From positions 3,335,968 to 3,399,967 of the forward strand of contig CP036424.1 of the NCBI GenBank assembly GCA_007745835.1: a DNA stretch of 64,000 nucleotides, given 5' to 3'. The translations under genes and the position numbers were made by a program. The DNA comes from Planctomycetes bacterium MalM25 (lineage in GTDB: Bacteria > Planctomycetota > Planctomycetia > Pirellulales > Lacipirellulaceae). The notes below the pieces were generated by a model. That model ran no database searches, was not told the DNA's origin, and saw only the letters and a list, made by a program, of their open reading frames with translations. Below are positions 1-11,022 of this stretch, in pieces. How positions within the stretch are numbered: position 1 is the stretch's first letter; the number at the start of each line of letters is the position of its first letter.

Positions 1-3058
<3,058 letters not shown>

Positions 3059-3066
3059 CCTACGCG

Positions 3067-3099
3067 GCGGCGGACGATAGCGTTGCTATCGTCCGCCGC
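3067..3099 (+). terminator. Hairpin terminator after mdh
   Basis: A perfect 15-base stem (GCGGCGGACGATAGC at 3067-3081, its complement at 3085-3099) encloses a 3-base loop. It begins 8 bases after the mdh stop. No U-tract follows, so it may act as an intrinsic terminator only weakly or protect the mRNA 3' end. Confidence 0.7.
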
Positions 3100-3261
3100 C
3101 TCACGTTGACGGGCGTTAAGCGGCTCGCTTAGATTCCCGCCTTACGTTTTGTGTCGCCCCGTACGGATCGTTGTCCGTTCGACGCTCGTCACTCTCGCTC
3201 GCCGGTCGCACGCCACGTGCGACTCTTTGCCCGCCCCGCCGCTCTGGAGCCAAGCCCGCCG

Positions 3262-4032
3262 ATGCAACGCGTGACGTCCGTCCCGTCGCTCCCTTCTTCG
3301 CTGAAGGTTCAGCTCAAGCCGCTTGTCCCAACCAGCACCGTGCCCCACTCGGCCGCACGCCGCAACGTCCCCGCCGAGTGGTCGTGGACCGAGAGCCCCG
3401 ACGCTCCCGCGACGCGTCCCGAGTGCGCCACCTTCACTCCGAAAGGTTTCGAGCCGGGCTACCGCTACCCGCTGATGGTTTGGCTGCACGGCGGGGGAGC
3501 CGACGAGCAGTCGCTGCCCGACGTGATGCGCCACGTCAGCACGCGGAACTACGTGGCCGTCGCGCCGCGTGGCGTTGACCAAACCGAAGCCGGCTACACC
3601 TGGGGCGAGAGCCTCGAGTCGATCGACTCCGCCGAGGACGCCGTCTTCGAGGCGATTGAATCCGCGAACGTTCGCTTCAGCCTGCACCCGGAGCGCGTCC
3701 TGCTGGCCGGCGCGGGAGCCGGCGGAACGATGGCGATGCGTATCGCTTTGCGTCACCCCAACCACTTTGGAGGAGCCGCAACGATCGACGGCCCCCTGCC
3801 CACCAACCACCAACCGCTCGCCCGCCTGAACGATCTGCGTGGTTTGCCGCTACTGCTCTCAGCAAGCAAAGAGAGCACCGCCTACGGTGAGTCGCGAGTC
3901 TGCCAGGACCTCGCTCTACTGCACTCGGGCGGCTGCCGAGTCGCTATCCGTCAGTACCCGGGCGACGACGACCTGACGACCACCATGCTAGCGGACCTCA
4001 ACCGCTGGGCGATGGAGATCGTCTGCGGTTGA
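3262..4032 (+). CDS. Alpha/beta-hydrolase-fold protein lacking the catalytic triad
   Basis: The 256-residue product resembles the phospholipase/carboxylesterase (YpfH/PHB-depolymerase-like) family. It has the oxyanion strand YPLMVWLHGGGADEQS (about 70-84), the VAVAPRG strand (about 98-104), and the nucleophile-elbow region ERVLLAGAGAGGTMAMRIAL. Family members have G-x-S-x-G-G at the elbow; here residues 150-155 are GAGAGG, so Ser is replaced by Gly152. The acid position, usually HGxxD, reads SASKES (200-205). The usual YPGGGH histidine region reads YPGDDDL (232-238). By eye the whole triad is gone, so catalysis is unlikely and a binding or structural role is the better guess. The ATG at 3262 is preferred over an earlier in-frame start at 3151 because homology begins after it. 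It lies between mdh and the membrane TPR gene. Confidence 0.75.
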   Translation: MQRVTSVPSLPSSLKVQLKPLVPTSTVPHSAARRNVPAEWSWTESPDAPATRPECATFTPKGFEPGYRYPLMVWLHGGGADEQSLPDVMRHVSTRNYVAVAPRGVDQTEAGYTWGESLESIDSAEDAVFEAIESANVRFSLHPERVLLAGAGAGGTMAMRIALRHPNHFGGAATIDGPLPTNHQPLARLNDLRGLPLLLSASKESTAYGESRVCQDLALLHSGGCRVAIRQYPGDDDLTTTMLADLNRWAMEIVCG

Positions 4033-4138
4033 TCGAGCGCTTCGATTGACAGCCGCGTCGCGCCGCCTGTAAAAGCCTCCCCGCGTTACGCCCCGGCGCA
4101 TGCTGCGCGCCGGCCGAAGGCAACGGGGAGAGCCCGCG

Positions 4139-6565
4139 ATGGCCGAGCTGGAAGACGACGAACCACAATCCGATGCGCCCTCGGGCGGTCTGCTGGGCAA
4201 ACTGCGCAGCTGGGCCGAGGGGGGGAAGAATCGGAACCTCATCGTGGGCGTGGCCTTCGGTTTGGTGACCATCGGCATGGTCGCCATGTGGATGACCGCC
4301 GCGGAGATCGCCGCCGGCCCCGAAGAGCCCGCCGTCGTACGGGCCCTCAAGGCGCTCGACGCCGGCGAGGACGAGGAGGCGCGTTCGATCATCGCCGAGC
4401 TGCAAGACGCGGAGACCCTGACCGCCGAGGACTACGGCGGAGGGCTCTACGTCCTCGGCGCCCTCAAGGTCAACGACGCCGAACGGCAATGGTCCCCCGA
4501 TCGGAGCCGGACCGATTATTTCGTCGCATCGAAGTACCTCGAAGAGGCCAAGGCGATCGGCTTCCCGGAGGGTCGCGAAGCGGACGGGCTCTATCTGCTG
4601 GGCAAGTCGCTCATCGAGAGCCGTCAACTGAAAGAAGGCATCACAAACCTACGGCGAGCAATCGCGGCGGGCGCCCACGGTGAGGCGCGGGCGCACCTGC
4701 TGCTCGCAGAGGCCTTCTTCTTCGCCCCGGAGCCCAACTTCGAGAGCACGATCCGAGAGATCGACCTCGCGATCGCCGACCCGGAGATCGGGCCCGGAGA
4801 ACGCTCGGAAGCCCTGCTGCTGCGGGCCGAAGCGTTGGCGTCGCTCGACCGCGGAGAAGAAGCCCTCAAGATCGCCCAAGAGGCCGGAGGGGCGTCCGAC
4901 CCGGCCCGTCGAGCCTTGGTCGAGGGCAAGGCCTTGGTCGCTCAGCTCGAGTCGACCGCCGGGAGCGCCGCCGGAACCCTCGCCCAGCAGGCCACCGAAG
5001 CGATCGATCGGGCACGTCGGGCCGATAAGCTCGCCACCTCCATCACGCGTGAGGGGGACTACCTCAAAGCACGGGTTGCTCAGCTCACGGGGCAGACGGA
5101 CGAGGCCCTGCTGGCGTTCGATAACCTCCGGCGAGGCTACGGCGCTTCGCCCGCGGGCATCGCCGCCGCCCTGGCCGAAGCGGAGATTTACCAGAGTGAG
5201 GGCAAGGACGAGGACGCCCTGATCGCTTTCAGGCGGGTCTTCGACGCCATCGGTGACCCCGCGACCTACCGCAGCTCGATCGTGCCCCTCAACGCCTTGA
5301 AGCTGCGGGTTAAGGCGGCGCACAAAGAGTTCATCTCCGAGGGAAACCACGGAGCCGCGTTGGAGCTTTCCGATCGGGTTGGCCGTCTGCTCGGCATCAC
5401 CGAGAAACTTGAGATGCGTGCCGAAACGCTCCGCCGCTGGGGCGAGGCAGAGATCGCCCGCGGCGAGCACGAGGGGCGTGAGGGCTTGTCGCGGATCCAC
5501 GCCGGACGCCAACGCCTCCGCCGGGCCGGGATCGCGTACGAACGCCTCGCAGAGGCCCGGTACGCAACCCGTCAATTCACGGACGATCTGTGGACCGCCG
5601 CCGAAGCCCTCCAAGCGGGGCAAGCGTACGGCGAGGCGATCCGCGTCCTGCAACGCTACTTGCGGAACGAGCCCGTGCAGCGCAACGCGCTGGCCTTGCT
5701 GCGACTGGGTGAGGCTCACCTGGCACGGGCCCAGATCGGCCCCGCCATCGACAACTTCGAGGAATGCCTGGAATTCCACGCGAACGACGCTTCCTCCTTC
5801 CAAGCGAGGCTCGAATGCGCGAAGGCGTACGGCGCTAAAGGCGATTACGAGAAGGCCGAAGAACTCCTTCGGCACAACCTGACCCGCACCGCCCTAACGC
5901 CGCGTAGCCCCGAGTGGCGCGACTCGAAGTTCGAACTCGGCCGCCTGCTCACCGAAGCGGGTCGGCACGAAGAGGCGATCTACGAACTCGAGGAGGCGGT
6001 CGGCCGCTACCGCGACGCACCGCAAACCCGCGACGACCCCAAGGTCCGACACGAGGTGCTCACCTCCGAGTACTTGGTCGCGATGGCCCATCGCGAAGCG
6101 GCCGCCGAGCCGCTGGGACGCTTGAAGGAGGCCAACACCGTCAACGAGCGGGAGACCGCCCGCGAACAGGCCAACGAGCATCTTCAGGCGGCTCTGAAGA
6201 TGTACAAGAGCGTTCAGACGCAGATCACACTCGCCAACTCGGGCGACGAGCGCGATCGGGTCACGCTCCGAAATTGCTTCATGCTAGCGGGCGACGTCCT
6301 CTTCGAGCTGGGGCGGTACGAGGAAGCACGACAATCGTTCTCCAACATCTCGACGCTCTACCAGAACGAGCCTTACATGCTCGAGGCGCTCGTGCAGATC
6401 TATCACTGCTGGCGCCGCCAGGGCGACCAGCCCAAGGCGCGCGGCGTGATCCAACAGGCGCAGCAGCTCTTAGCGCGATTGCCCTCGGATGCGGATTTTG
6501 CTACTTCGACCAACCTGAGCCGCACAGAGTGGGGGCGTTTGCTCACTCGGCTCTCTGATTTCTGA
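4139..6565 (+). CDS. Membrane-anchored tetratricopeptide-repeat protein at the head of the flagellar run
   Basis: This 808-residue protein has an acidic N-terminus, one membrane segment at about residues 34-52 (LIVGVAFGLVTIGMVAMWM), and then helical TPR-like repeats to the C-terminus. Examples of repeat units are HLLLAEAFFFAPEPNFESTI, LLRLGEAHLARAQIGPAIDN and RLECAKAYGAKGDYEKAEEL. The topology suggests a short cytoplasmic tail and a long periplasmic scaffold. The start at 4139 has GGGGAG at 4125-4130, eight bases ahead. Only 27 bases separate its stop from the flgN-like gene, so it probably belongs to the flagellar transcription unit. No enzymatic motif is visible. A role in assembling or holding the motor is inferred from position only. 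Confidence 0.8.
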   Translation: MAELEDDEPQSDAPSGGLLGKLRSWAEGGKNRNLIVGVAFGLVTIGMVAMWMTAAEIAAGPEEPAVVRALKALDAGEDEEARSIIAELQDAETLTAEDYGGGLYVLGALKVNDAERQWSPDRSRTDYFVASKYLEEAKAIGFPEGREADGLYLLGKSLIESRQLKEGITNLRRAIAAGAHGEARAHLLLAEAFFFAPEPNFESTIREIDLAIADPEIGPGERSEALLLRAEALASLDRGEEALKIAQEAGGASDPARRALVEGKALVAQLESTAGSAAGTLAQQATEAIDRARRADKLATSITREGDYLKARVAQLTGQTDEALLAFDNLRRGYGASPAGIAAALAEAEIYQSEGKDEDALIAFRRVFDAIGDPATYRSSIVPLNALKLRVKAAHKEFISEGNHGAALELSDRVGRLLGITEKLEMRAETLRRWGEAEIARGEHEGREGLSRIHAGRQRLRRAGIAYERLAEARYATRQFTDDLWTAAEALQAGQAYGEAIRVLQRYLRNEPVQRNALALLRLGEAHLARAQIGPAIDNFEECLEFHANDASSFQARLECAKAYGAKGDYEKAEELLRHNLTRTALTPRSPEWRDSKFELGRLLTEAGRHEEAIYELEEAVGRYRDAPQTRDDPKVRHEVLTSEYLVAMAHREAAAEPLGRLKEANTVNERETAREQANEHLQAALKMYKSVQTQITLANSGDERDRVTLRNCFMLAGDVLFELGRYEEARQSFSNISTLYQNEPYMLEALVQIYHCWRRQGDQPKARGVIQQAQQLLARLPSDADFATSTNLSRTEWGRLLTRLSDF

Positions 6566-6592
6566 TCCCAATCCCTCGACCGACCGTCACGG

Positions 6593-7102
6593 ATGACGCC
6601 GACCGAGTCCAACTCGCCGACCGAGGCGCTCGCGCGCCTTGTTAGCCAAAAACGCCGGCTGCTGGAGCAGCTCGCCGCGCTCGCTCGTCGTCAGGGCGAG
6701 CTGATCGCCGAGGGAGAGATCGCCTCGCTCATGCAACTGCTGGGCGGCAAACAGCAGCTCATCGCGGGGCTGCGCGTCGTCGAGCAGGGCCTCGACGCCT
6801 TCCGGCACGAGGACCCCGAGTCACGAGCCTGGCCGACGTCGGCCGCCCGTGCCGCCTGTCAGGCGGACGCGGAGGCGTGCAACCGGCTGCTCGCTGAAAC
6901 GCTCGCCACCGAACAGCAGCACGAAGAGCTGATGACCCAGCGCCGCGACGCGATCGGCAAGCAGCTCATCCAGACACAGTCCGCCCACGCCGCCTCGACC
7001 GCTTACAAGCCGCACCTCCGTGCGCCTCGGCCCGCCTCGGCGCCGATCGCCACGAGCGGCGCCCCGTTGAGCGACACGCTCGACCTCACGACCCAAGACT
7101 GA
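6593..7102 (+). CDS. flgN: FlgN-like flagellar export chaperone
   Basis: A 169-residue, mostly helical protein. Its N-terminal stretch SQKRRLLEQLAALARRQ and the following KQQLIAGLRVVEQGLDAF fit the FlgN/FliT-type helical bundle that holds hook-associated proteins FlgK and FlgL until export. The C-terminal 40 residues are Pro/Ala-rich and look disordered. Sequence similarity is weak, as is usual for this family, so the call leans on length, helicity and position just before flagellar regulators. It is followed 23 bases later by the histidine kinase gene. Confidence 0.6.
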   Translation: MTPTESNSPTEALARLVSQKRRLLEQLAALARRQGELIAEGEIASLMQLLGGKQQLIAGLRVVEQGLDAFRHEDPESRAWPTSAARAACQADAEACNRLLAETLATEQQHEELMTQRRDAIGKQLIQTQSAHAASTAYKPHLRAPRPASAPIATSGAPLSDTLDLTTQD

Positions 7103-7125
7103 TCAAGACAGGAACGTCAGCCGCC

Positions 7126-8049
7126 ATGCCGCAGCCACCGGAAAGCGAGTCGCCCGACACGCCGCCCCCCGCGGTCGGCTTGTCGCTGTTCCGCGGTGAC
7201 GACCCCGTCGAGACCGCGCCCGACACGCCCGCGCTAACGCCGGAGCTCTCCGAGCTGCTGGACGCGTGGCAATCGGCGACCGCTCGGCTCGAGAAGACCC
7301 ACGCCCAGCTCCGAGACGAGGTCTCCCGGCTCTCGACCGAGCTGGAGATCAAGAACCGAGAGCTGGCTCGCAAGAACCGGCTGGCCGACCTCGGCGAGAT
7401 GGCGTCGCACGTCGCTCACGAAGTCCGCAATAGCCTGACCCCGATCACCCTGTACCTCAGCCTCCTGCGACGCAGCCTGACCGGCGACGCTCAAGGACTC
7501 GAGGTGCTCGGCAAAGCCGAAGCCGGTTTCACCGCCCTGGAGGCCACCGTGAACGATCTGCTCGCATTCAGCGCCCACCGCCAGCCGCACGCTTCCAATT
7601 TCCTCGTTGCGGAACTGATCAACGAGGTGACCGGCGCACTCGCGCCGCAGCTCGAAGCGCAAGCGGTCGAAGTCGATCTCGACGTCCCGCCCCAGGCGTT
7701 GCTGTGGGCCGACCGCGAGATGGTCCGCCGAGCCGTGCTGAACCTGGTGCTCAACGCGCTGGACGTGATGCCCCAGGGTGGCGAACTGGTCGTCACCGGA
7801 TACGAGGGCGTCGAAGCGTTCGAGCTGGAGATCGCCGACAGCGGCCCCGGACTCACCGACGAACAACAGGCACGCCTCTTCGAGCCCTTCTTCAGCACGA
7901 AGGAGACGGGCACCGGACTCGGACTCTCGGTCGTCGCGCATGTGGCCGAAGCCCACGGCGGCTCGATCGAGGGCCAGAACTGCCCCGAAGGTGGCGCCGC
8001 GTTCACTCTCTCCCTGCCCCGCAACACCGCCAACCGAGCGGCCGCATGA
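7126..8049 (+). CDS. flrB: Soluble sensor histidine kinase of the FlrB/FleS/NtrB type
   Basis: A 307-residue cytoplasmic kinase without membrane segments. A coiled coil (about 50-88) leads into HisKA with the phosphoacceptor His98 in SHVAHEVRN. HATPase_c follows: N-box LNLVLNALD with Asn206/Asn210, G1 box DSGPG (238-242), F box FEPFF (252-256) and G2 box GTGLGL (262-267). There is no recognisable PAS domain, so the sensed signal may be a state of the basal body, as inferred for FlrB and FleS. The stop overlaps the start of the next gene by 4 bases (ATGA), which ties it to that sigma-54 activator as a cognate pair. The gene symbol is by functional analogy. Confidence 0.88.
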   Translation: MPQPPESESPDTPPPAVGLSLFRGDDPVETAPDTPALTPELSELLDAWQSATARLEKTHAQLRDEVSRLSTELEIKNRELARKNRLADLGEMASHVAHEVRNSLTPITLYLSLLRRSLTGDAQGLEVLGKAEAGFTALEATVNDLLAFSAHRQPHASNFLVAELINEVTGALAPQLEAQAVEVDLDVPPQALLWADREMVRRAVLNLVLNALDVMPQGGELVVTGYEGVEAFELEIADSGPGLTDEQQARLFEPFFSTKETGTGLGLSVVAHVAEAHGGSIEGQNCPEGGAAFTLSLPRNTANRAAA

Positions 8050-9473
8050 CCCCGAATCGCGCGGACAACCCGACAGCGAACGGACGCGTCCTCGTGGTTG
8101 ATGACCACGCGACGGCGCGCGAGTCGGTCGCCGACGTGCTGCGCCACGTCGGCCACGAAGCGACCGCCTGCTCGTCCGGCGCCGAGGCGCTCGTCGCCCT
8201 GCGTGACGGGGCGTTCGACGTCGTTGTGACCGATCTGCAGATGCCCGGCATGAGCGGGCTGGAGCTGATCCGCGAGATCGAACGCCGGCGGTTTGGCGTG
8301 CAGGTGCTCATGGTCACGGCGCACGCGAGCGTCGAGACCGCGGTCGAAGCGATGCGGCACGGCGCGTTCGATTACCTCGAGAAGCCGTACGACGTCGATC
8401 GCCTGGAAGCCTCGGTCGCCCGGGCTTTGCAACGCAAGAGCCTGCAGACATCCGAGTCAGTCGCCAAAGAATCCGGTTCGTCCTCAGCGCCGGTGATGAT
8501 CGGGTCGAGCGCCGCGATGCAATCGCTCCGTGAGCGGATCGCCCGGGTCGCCGCGACCGACGAGACCGTCCTCATTCAGGGTGAGTCGGGCGTCGGGAAG
8601 GAGTTGATCGCCCAAACGCTCCACGCGCTGAGCGGCCGCCAAGCGGGCCCGATGGTGAGCCTCAACTGCCCGGTCCTTTCAGAGCAGCTCACCGAGAGCG
8701 AGCTGTTCGGCCACACGCGCGGCGCGTTCACCGGCGCCGACGCCGATCGGACGGGTCGTTTCGAGCTGGCCGACGGCGGCTCGCTGCTGCTCGACGAGGT
8801 GACCGAGATCAACCTCGGCCTGCAGGCCAAGCTGCTGCGGGTGCTCCAAGAGAAGACTTTCGAGCGCGTCGGCTCGAGCGAGTCTCAGAACGTCAACGTC
8901 CGCGTGCTGGCGACCACCAACCGCGATCTCAACGAGGAGGTCTCGGCGGGTCGGTTCCGCGAGGATCTGTACTACCGTCTGGCGGTCGTGCCGCTGCAAG
9001 CTCCGCCGCTGCGCGAGCGGGGTGAGGACGTCCTCGAACTCGCCGAGCACTTCCTCACTCAAGCGAGCGAGCGCCTCAGCCGTGAACGCCTGACGCTCGA
9101 CGCCGGCACGCGGGACTTGTTCCTGTCGCACCGCTGGCCCGGCAACGTCCGCGAGTTGCACAACGTGGTGACCCGCGCCTGCGTGCTAGCGGACGGCCCA
9201 ACGGTGTCGGCCGACTTGGTGCGTCCTTGGCTGCTGCGCGACGACGTGGAGTCCGCCGCGTCGGGTATGACCGATGGGCACGCCACGCTGCCGATCGGCT
9301 CGAGCCTCGCTGAGGTCGAAAAACAGATGATCCTCGCCACCCTGGCCCGCTTCGAAGGCCACCGGCAGAAGACCGCGGAGGCCTTGGGCATCGGCGTCCG
9401 GACGCTCAGTGGCAAACTGCGTCAGTACGGCGTCGCCCCCGGAGAGAAAGACTTCACCTCGAGAGCCGCCTAA
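8046..9473 (+). CDS. flrC: Sigma-54-dependent response regulator (FlrC/FleR/NtrC type)
   Basis: A 475-residue activator with all three expected parts. The receiver domain has Asp19/Asp20, phosphoacceptor Asp63 in VVTDLQMPG and Lys113. The AAA+ domain has Walker A GESGVGKE (179-186), the sigma-54-contacting loop GAFTGA (226-231), Walker B LLLDE (247-251) and FREDLYYRL. A C-terminal Fis-type helix-turn-helix follows (ATLARFEGHRQKTAEALGIG). All catalytic residues are present, so it should hydrolyse ATP to open sigma-54 promoters when phosphorylated. The obvious target is the -24/-12 promoter 126 bases after its stop, ahead of flgB. The ATG at 8046 overlaps the kinase stop. Confidence 0.93.
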   Translation: MTPNRADNPTANGRVLVVDDHATARESVADVLRHVGHEATACSSGAEALVALRDGAFDVVVTDLQMPGMSGLELIREIERRRFGVQVLMVTAHASVETAVEAMRHGAFDYLEKPYDVDRLEASVARALQRKSLQTSESVAKESGSSSAPVMIGSSAAMQSLRERIARVAATDETVLIQGESGVGKELIAQTLHALSGRQAGPMVSLNCPVLSEQLTESELFGHTRGAFTGADADRTGRFELADGGSLLLDEVTEINLGLQAKLLRVLQEKTFERVGSSESQNVNVRVLATTNRDLNEEVSAGRFREDLYYRLAVVPLQAPPLRERGEDVLELAEHFLTQASERLSRERLTLDAGTRDLFLSHRWPGNVRELHNVVTRACVLADGPTVSADLVRPWLLRDDVESAASGMTDGHATLPIGSSLAEVEKQMILATLARFEGHRQKTAEALGIGVRTLSGKLRQYGVAPGEKDFTSRAA

Positions 9474-9598
9474 CCCACGACGCGAAGAGAACAGAAGACG
9501 GCGACATCTGCCGAGGCGTCGGCAGCATTCGCCGTGCGCTGCGCGATCCCAGACAACGCCAAACGCCTAAACCCCGTCCGCCACGCGAATCGTCCGCG

Positions 9599-9616
9599 TT
9601 GGCACGGGCGCTGCTA
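9599..9616 (+). promoter_or_regulatory. Sigma-54 (-24/-12) promoter of the flgB operon
   Basis: The sequence TTGGCACGGGCGCTGCTA matches the consensus TGGCAC-N5-TTGC closely. GG is at 9601-9602 and GC at 9613-9614, with the obligatory 10-base spacing between them. Transcription would start near 9626, about 28 bases before the flgB ATG. A sigma-54 activator gene ends immediately upstream. No activator binding site was recognised in the rest of the 180-base gap. Confidence 0.85.
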
Positions 9617-9653
9617 CGCCAAACGCTCGCCCCCTCGCCCGACCGGTTCCGCC

Positions 9654-10127
9654 ATGCTGACCGATCCCTTCGCCAACTCGACGCTGCCCGTGCTGGAGCA
9701 GGTGGTTCAGTTCGCGCAAGCACGGCACGGCGTTTTGGCGGGCAACCTTGCGAACCTTAACACTCCCGGCTACAAGTCCCGCGACCTTTCTCCGGCCGCG
9801 TTCGAGAAGAGCTTGAAAGCGGCGATCGAATCGACCCGCCAAACCCGCAGCCCGGGCGAGGCGATGGTGCTCGGTTCGGTTGACGAGGCGGGTCGCGGAC
9901 TGCTTACGTCCGAATCCAAAGTCGGGTTCGGCCGTTTCGACCCCGAGGCTTTGCAAGAAGTCAAAGAATCGATGAAGTCCCTCGTCTACCACGACGGACG
10001 CGACGTGAGCCTCGAATCCCAAGTCACCGAGATCTCCAAGAACCAAGGCCTGCACAACCTGGCGATCACGCTCATGACGGCCCAGTTCCGCCAGATGCGA
10101 TCCGCCATCAGCGAGACCGTCACCTAA
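9654..10127 (+). CDS. flgB: Flagellar basal-body rod protein FlgB
   Basis: FlgB is the proximal rod subunit exported through the flagellar secretion system. The 157-residue product has the rod-protein N-terminus with HGVLAGNLANLNTPGYKSRD, containing the conserved ANxxTPGY motif, and a C-terminal helix LAITLMTAQFRQMRSAI. It is slightly longer than the usual 130-140 residues. The ATG at 9654 is the first after the sigma-54 promoter and places the motif correctly. It leads the flgB-flgC-fliE-fliF order. Confidence 0.95.
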   Translation: MLTDPFANSTLPVLEQVVQFAQARHGVLAGNLANLNTPGYKSRDLSPAAFEKSLKAAIESTRQTRSPGEAMVLGSVDEAGRGLLTSESKVGFGRFDPEALQEVKESMKSLVYHDGRDVSLESQVTEISKNQGLHNLAITLMTAQFRQMRSAISETVT

Positions 10128-10166
10128 GCCCTTCCCCCCTTCACGCCTCACAGCACGAGAGCTCGG

Positions 10167-10577
10167 ATGTTCTCCAGCTACGACATCAGCACCAGCGGCC
10201 TGGTCGCGCAGCGGGCGCGGCTCGACGCGATCGCGTCGAACCTGGCCAACATGTCGACCACGCGCAACGAGCGGGGCGAGTTGGAGCCGTACCAGCCGCG
10301 CTACGTGACCTTCGCGACCGACGCGGAGAAGACGACCTCCGCCGGAGGCATCGGCGTGATGGTCGCGAGCGTCGAGACCTCAAACGAGGCGCCGACGCTG
10401 CGTCATCAGCCCGGCCACCCCGACGCCGACGCGGACGGCAACGTCCTGCTGCCGGCCATCGACATGACCACCGAGTTCGTCGACGCCCTCGAGGCGACCC
10501 GCGCGTACGAGGCGAACATCGGCGTCATGGAGATCACCAAGGACCTCGGCCGTCAAACGCTGCAGATCATCGTCTGA
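10167..10577 (+). CDS. flgC: Flagellar basal-body rod protein FlgC
   Basis: A proximal rod subunit of 136 residues, typical length. It begins MFSSYDISTSGLVAQRARLD and continues with the signature AIASNLANMSTTR. It ends in the conserved helix EFVDALEATRAYEANIGVME with TKDLGRQTLQIIV, the standard C-terminus of rod proteins. It follows flgB by 39 bases and precedes fliE by 38 bases, the classic order. Confidence 0.96.
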   Translation: MFSSYDISTSGLVAQRARLDAIASNLANMSTTRNERGELEPYQPRYVTFATDAEKTTSAGGIGVMVASVETSNEAPTLRHQPGHPDADADGNVLLPAIDMTTEFVDALEATRAYEANIGVMEITKDLGRQTLQIIV

Positions 10578-10615
10578 GCCCGCGAATCACGAGCCAGTAG
10601 CCAACCGCCGACGCC

Positions 10616-10942
10616 ATGAACGCGATCAACCCGCTATCGACCGGCTCGCAGCCGCCGCTCACCACGCAAGTCGTGGGCGGGGCGTCGCAGCCCAACCCGG
10701 CGGCCGGCGCCACGGAGGGGGGCGGCTCGTTCAAGGACCTGCTCGTCGACTCGATCAAGCACGTCAACGGCATGCAGCAGCAAGCCGACCAAGCGGTCGA
10801 AGCCCTCTTCACCGGCGGCGACGTCAACCCGGCCGAGGTGCTCACCGCCGTCCAGAAGGCCGACATGGCGTTCCGCCTCACGATGCAGGTGCGCAACAAG
10901 CTGATGGACGTTTACCACGAGATTCAAGAGGTGAGGATCTGA
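10616..10942 (+). CDS. fliE: Flagellar hook-basal body complex protein FliE
   Basis: FliE joins the MS ring to the rod. The 108-residue product has a Gly/Pro-rich N-terminus, then SFKDLLVDSIKHVNGMQQQA and the family end AVQKADMAFRLTMQVRNKLM with DVYHEIQEVRI. It sits between flgC and fliF as in most flagellar clusters. The coding sequence contains an 18-base stretch that recurs before flgE (see findings). Confidence 0.95.
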   Translation: MNAINPLSTGSQPPLTTQVVGGASQPNPAAGATEGGGSFKDLLVDSIKHVNGMQQQADQAVEALFTGGDVNPAEVLTAVQKADMAFRLTMQVRNKLMDVYHEIQEVRI

Positions 10943-10950
10943 TGAGCGAT

Positions 10951-11014
10951 CGGCTGTCAGCATTCGGCTTTCAGCTTCTCCGCTTATCTCTTTCCCTGAC
11001 AGCTGAAGGCTGAC
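10951..11014. repeat. Imperfect inverted repeat between fliE and fliF
   Basis: GGCTGTCAGCATTCGGCTTT starting near 10951 is partly mirrored by CTGACAGCTGAAGGCTGACC ending near 11014, with a pyrimidine-rich loop between. It fills most of the fliE-fliF gap. It looks like one more short palindromic repeat family, and it could fold in the polycistronic mRNA. Confidence 0.45.
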
Positions 11015-11022
11015 CGCGACCT

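Noticed and set aside
4649-5875. Open frame of 408 codons on the minus strand
   Set aside because: It is antisense to the TPR gene, which has clear helical repeats and a good ribosome-binding site.
9534-9653. Upstream in-frame extension of flgB
   Set aside because: It would start before the sigma-54 promoter and adds Arg-rich sequence unlike any rod protein.
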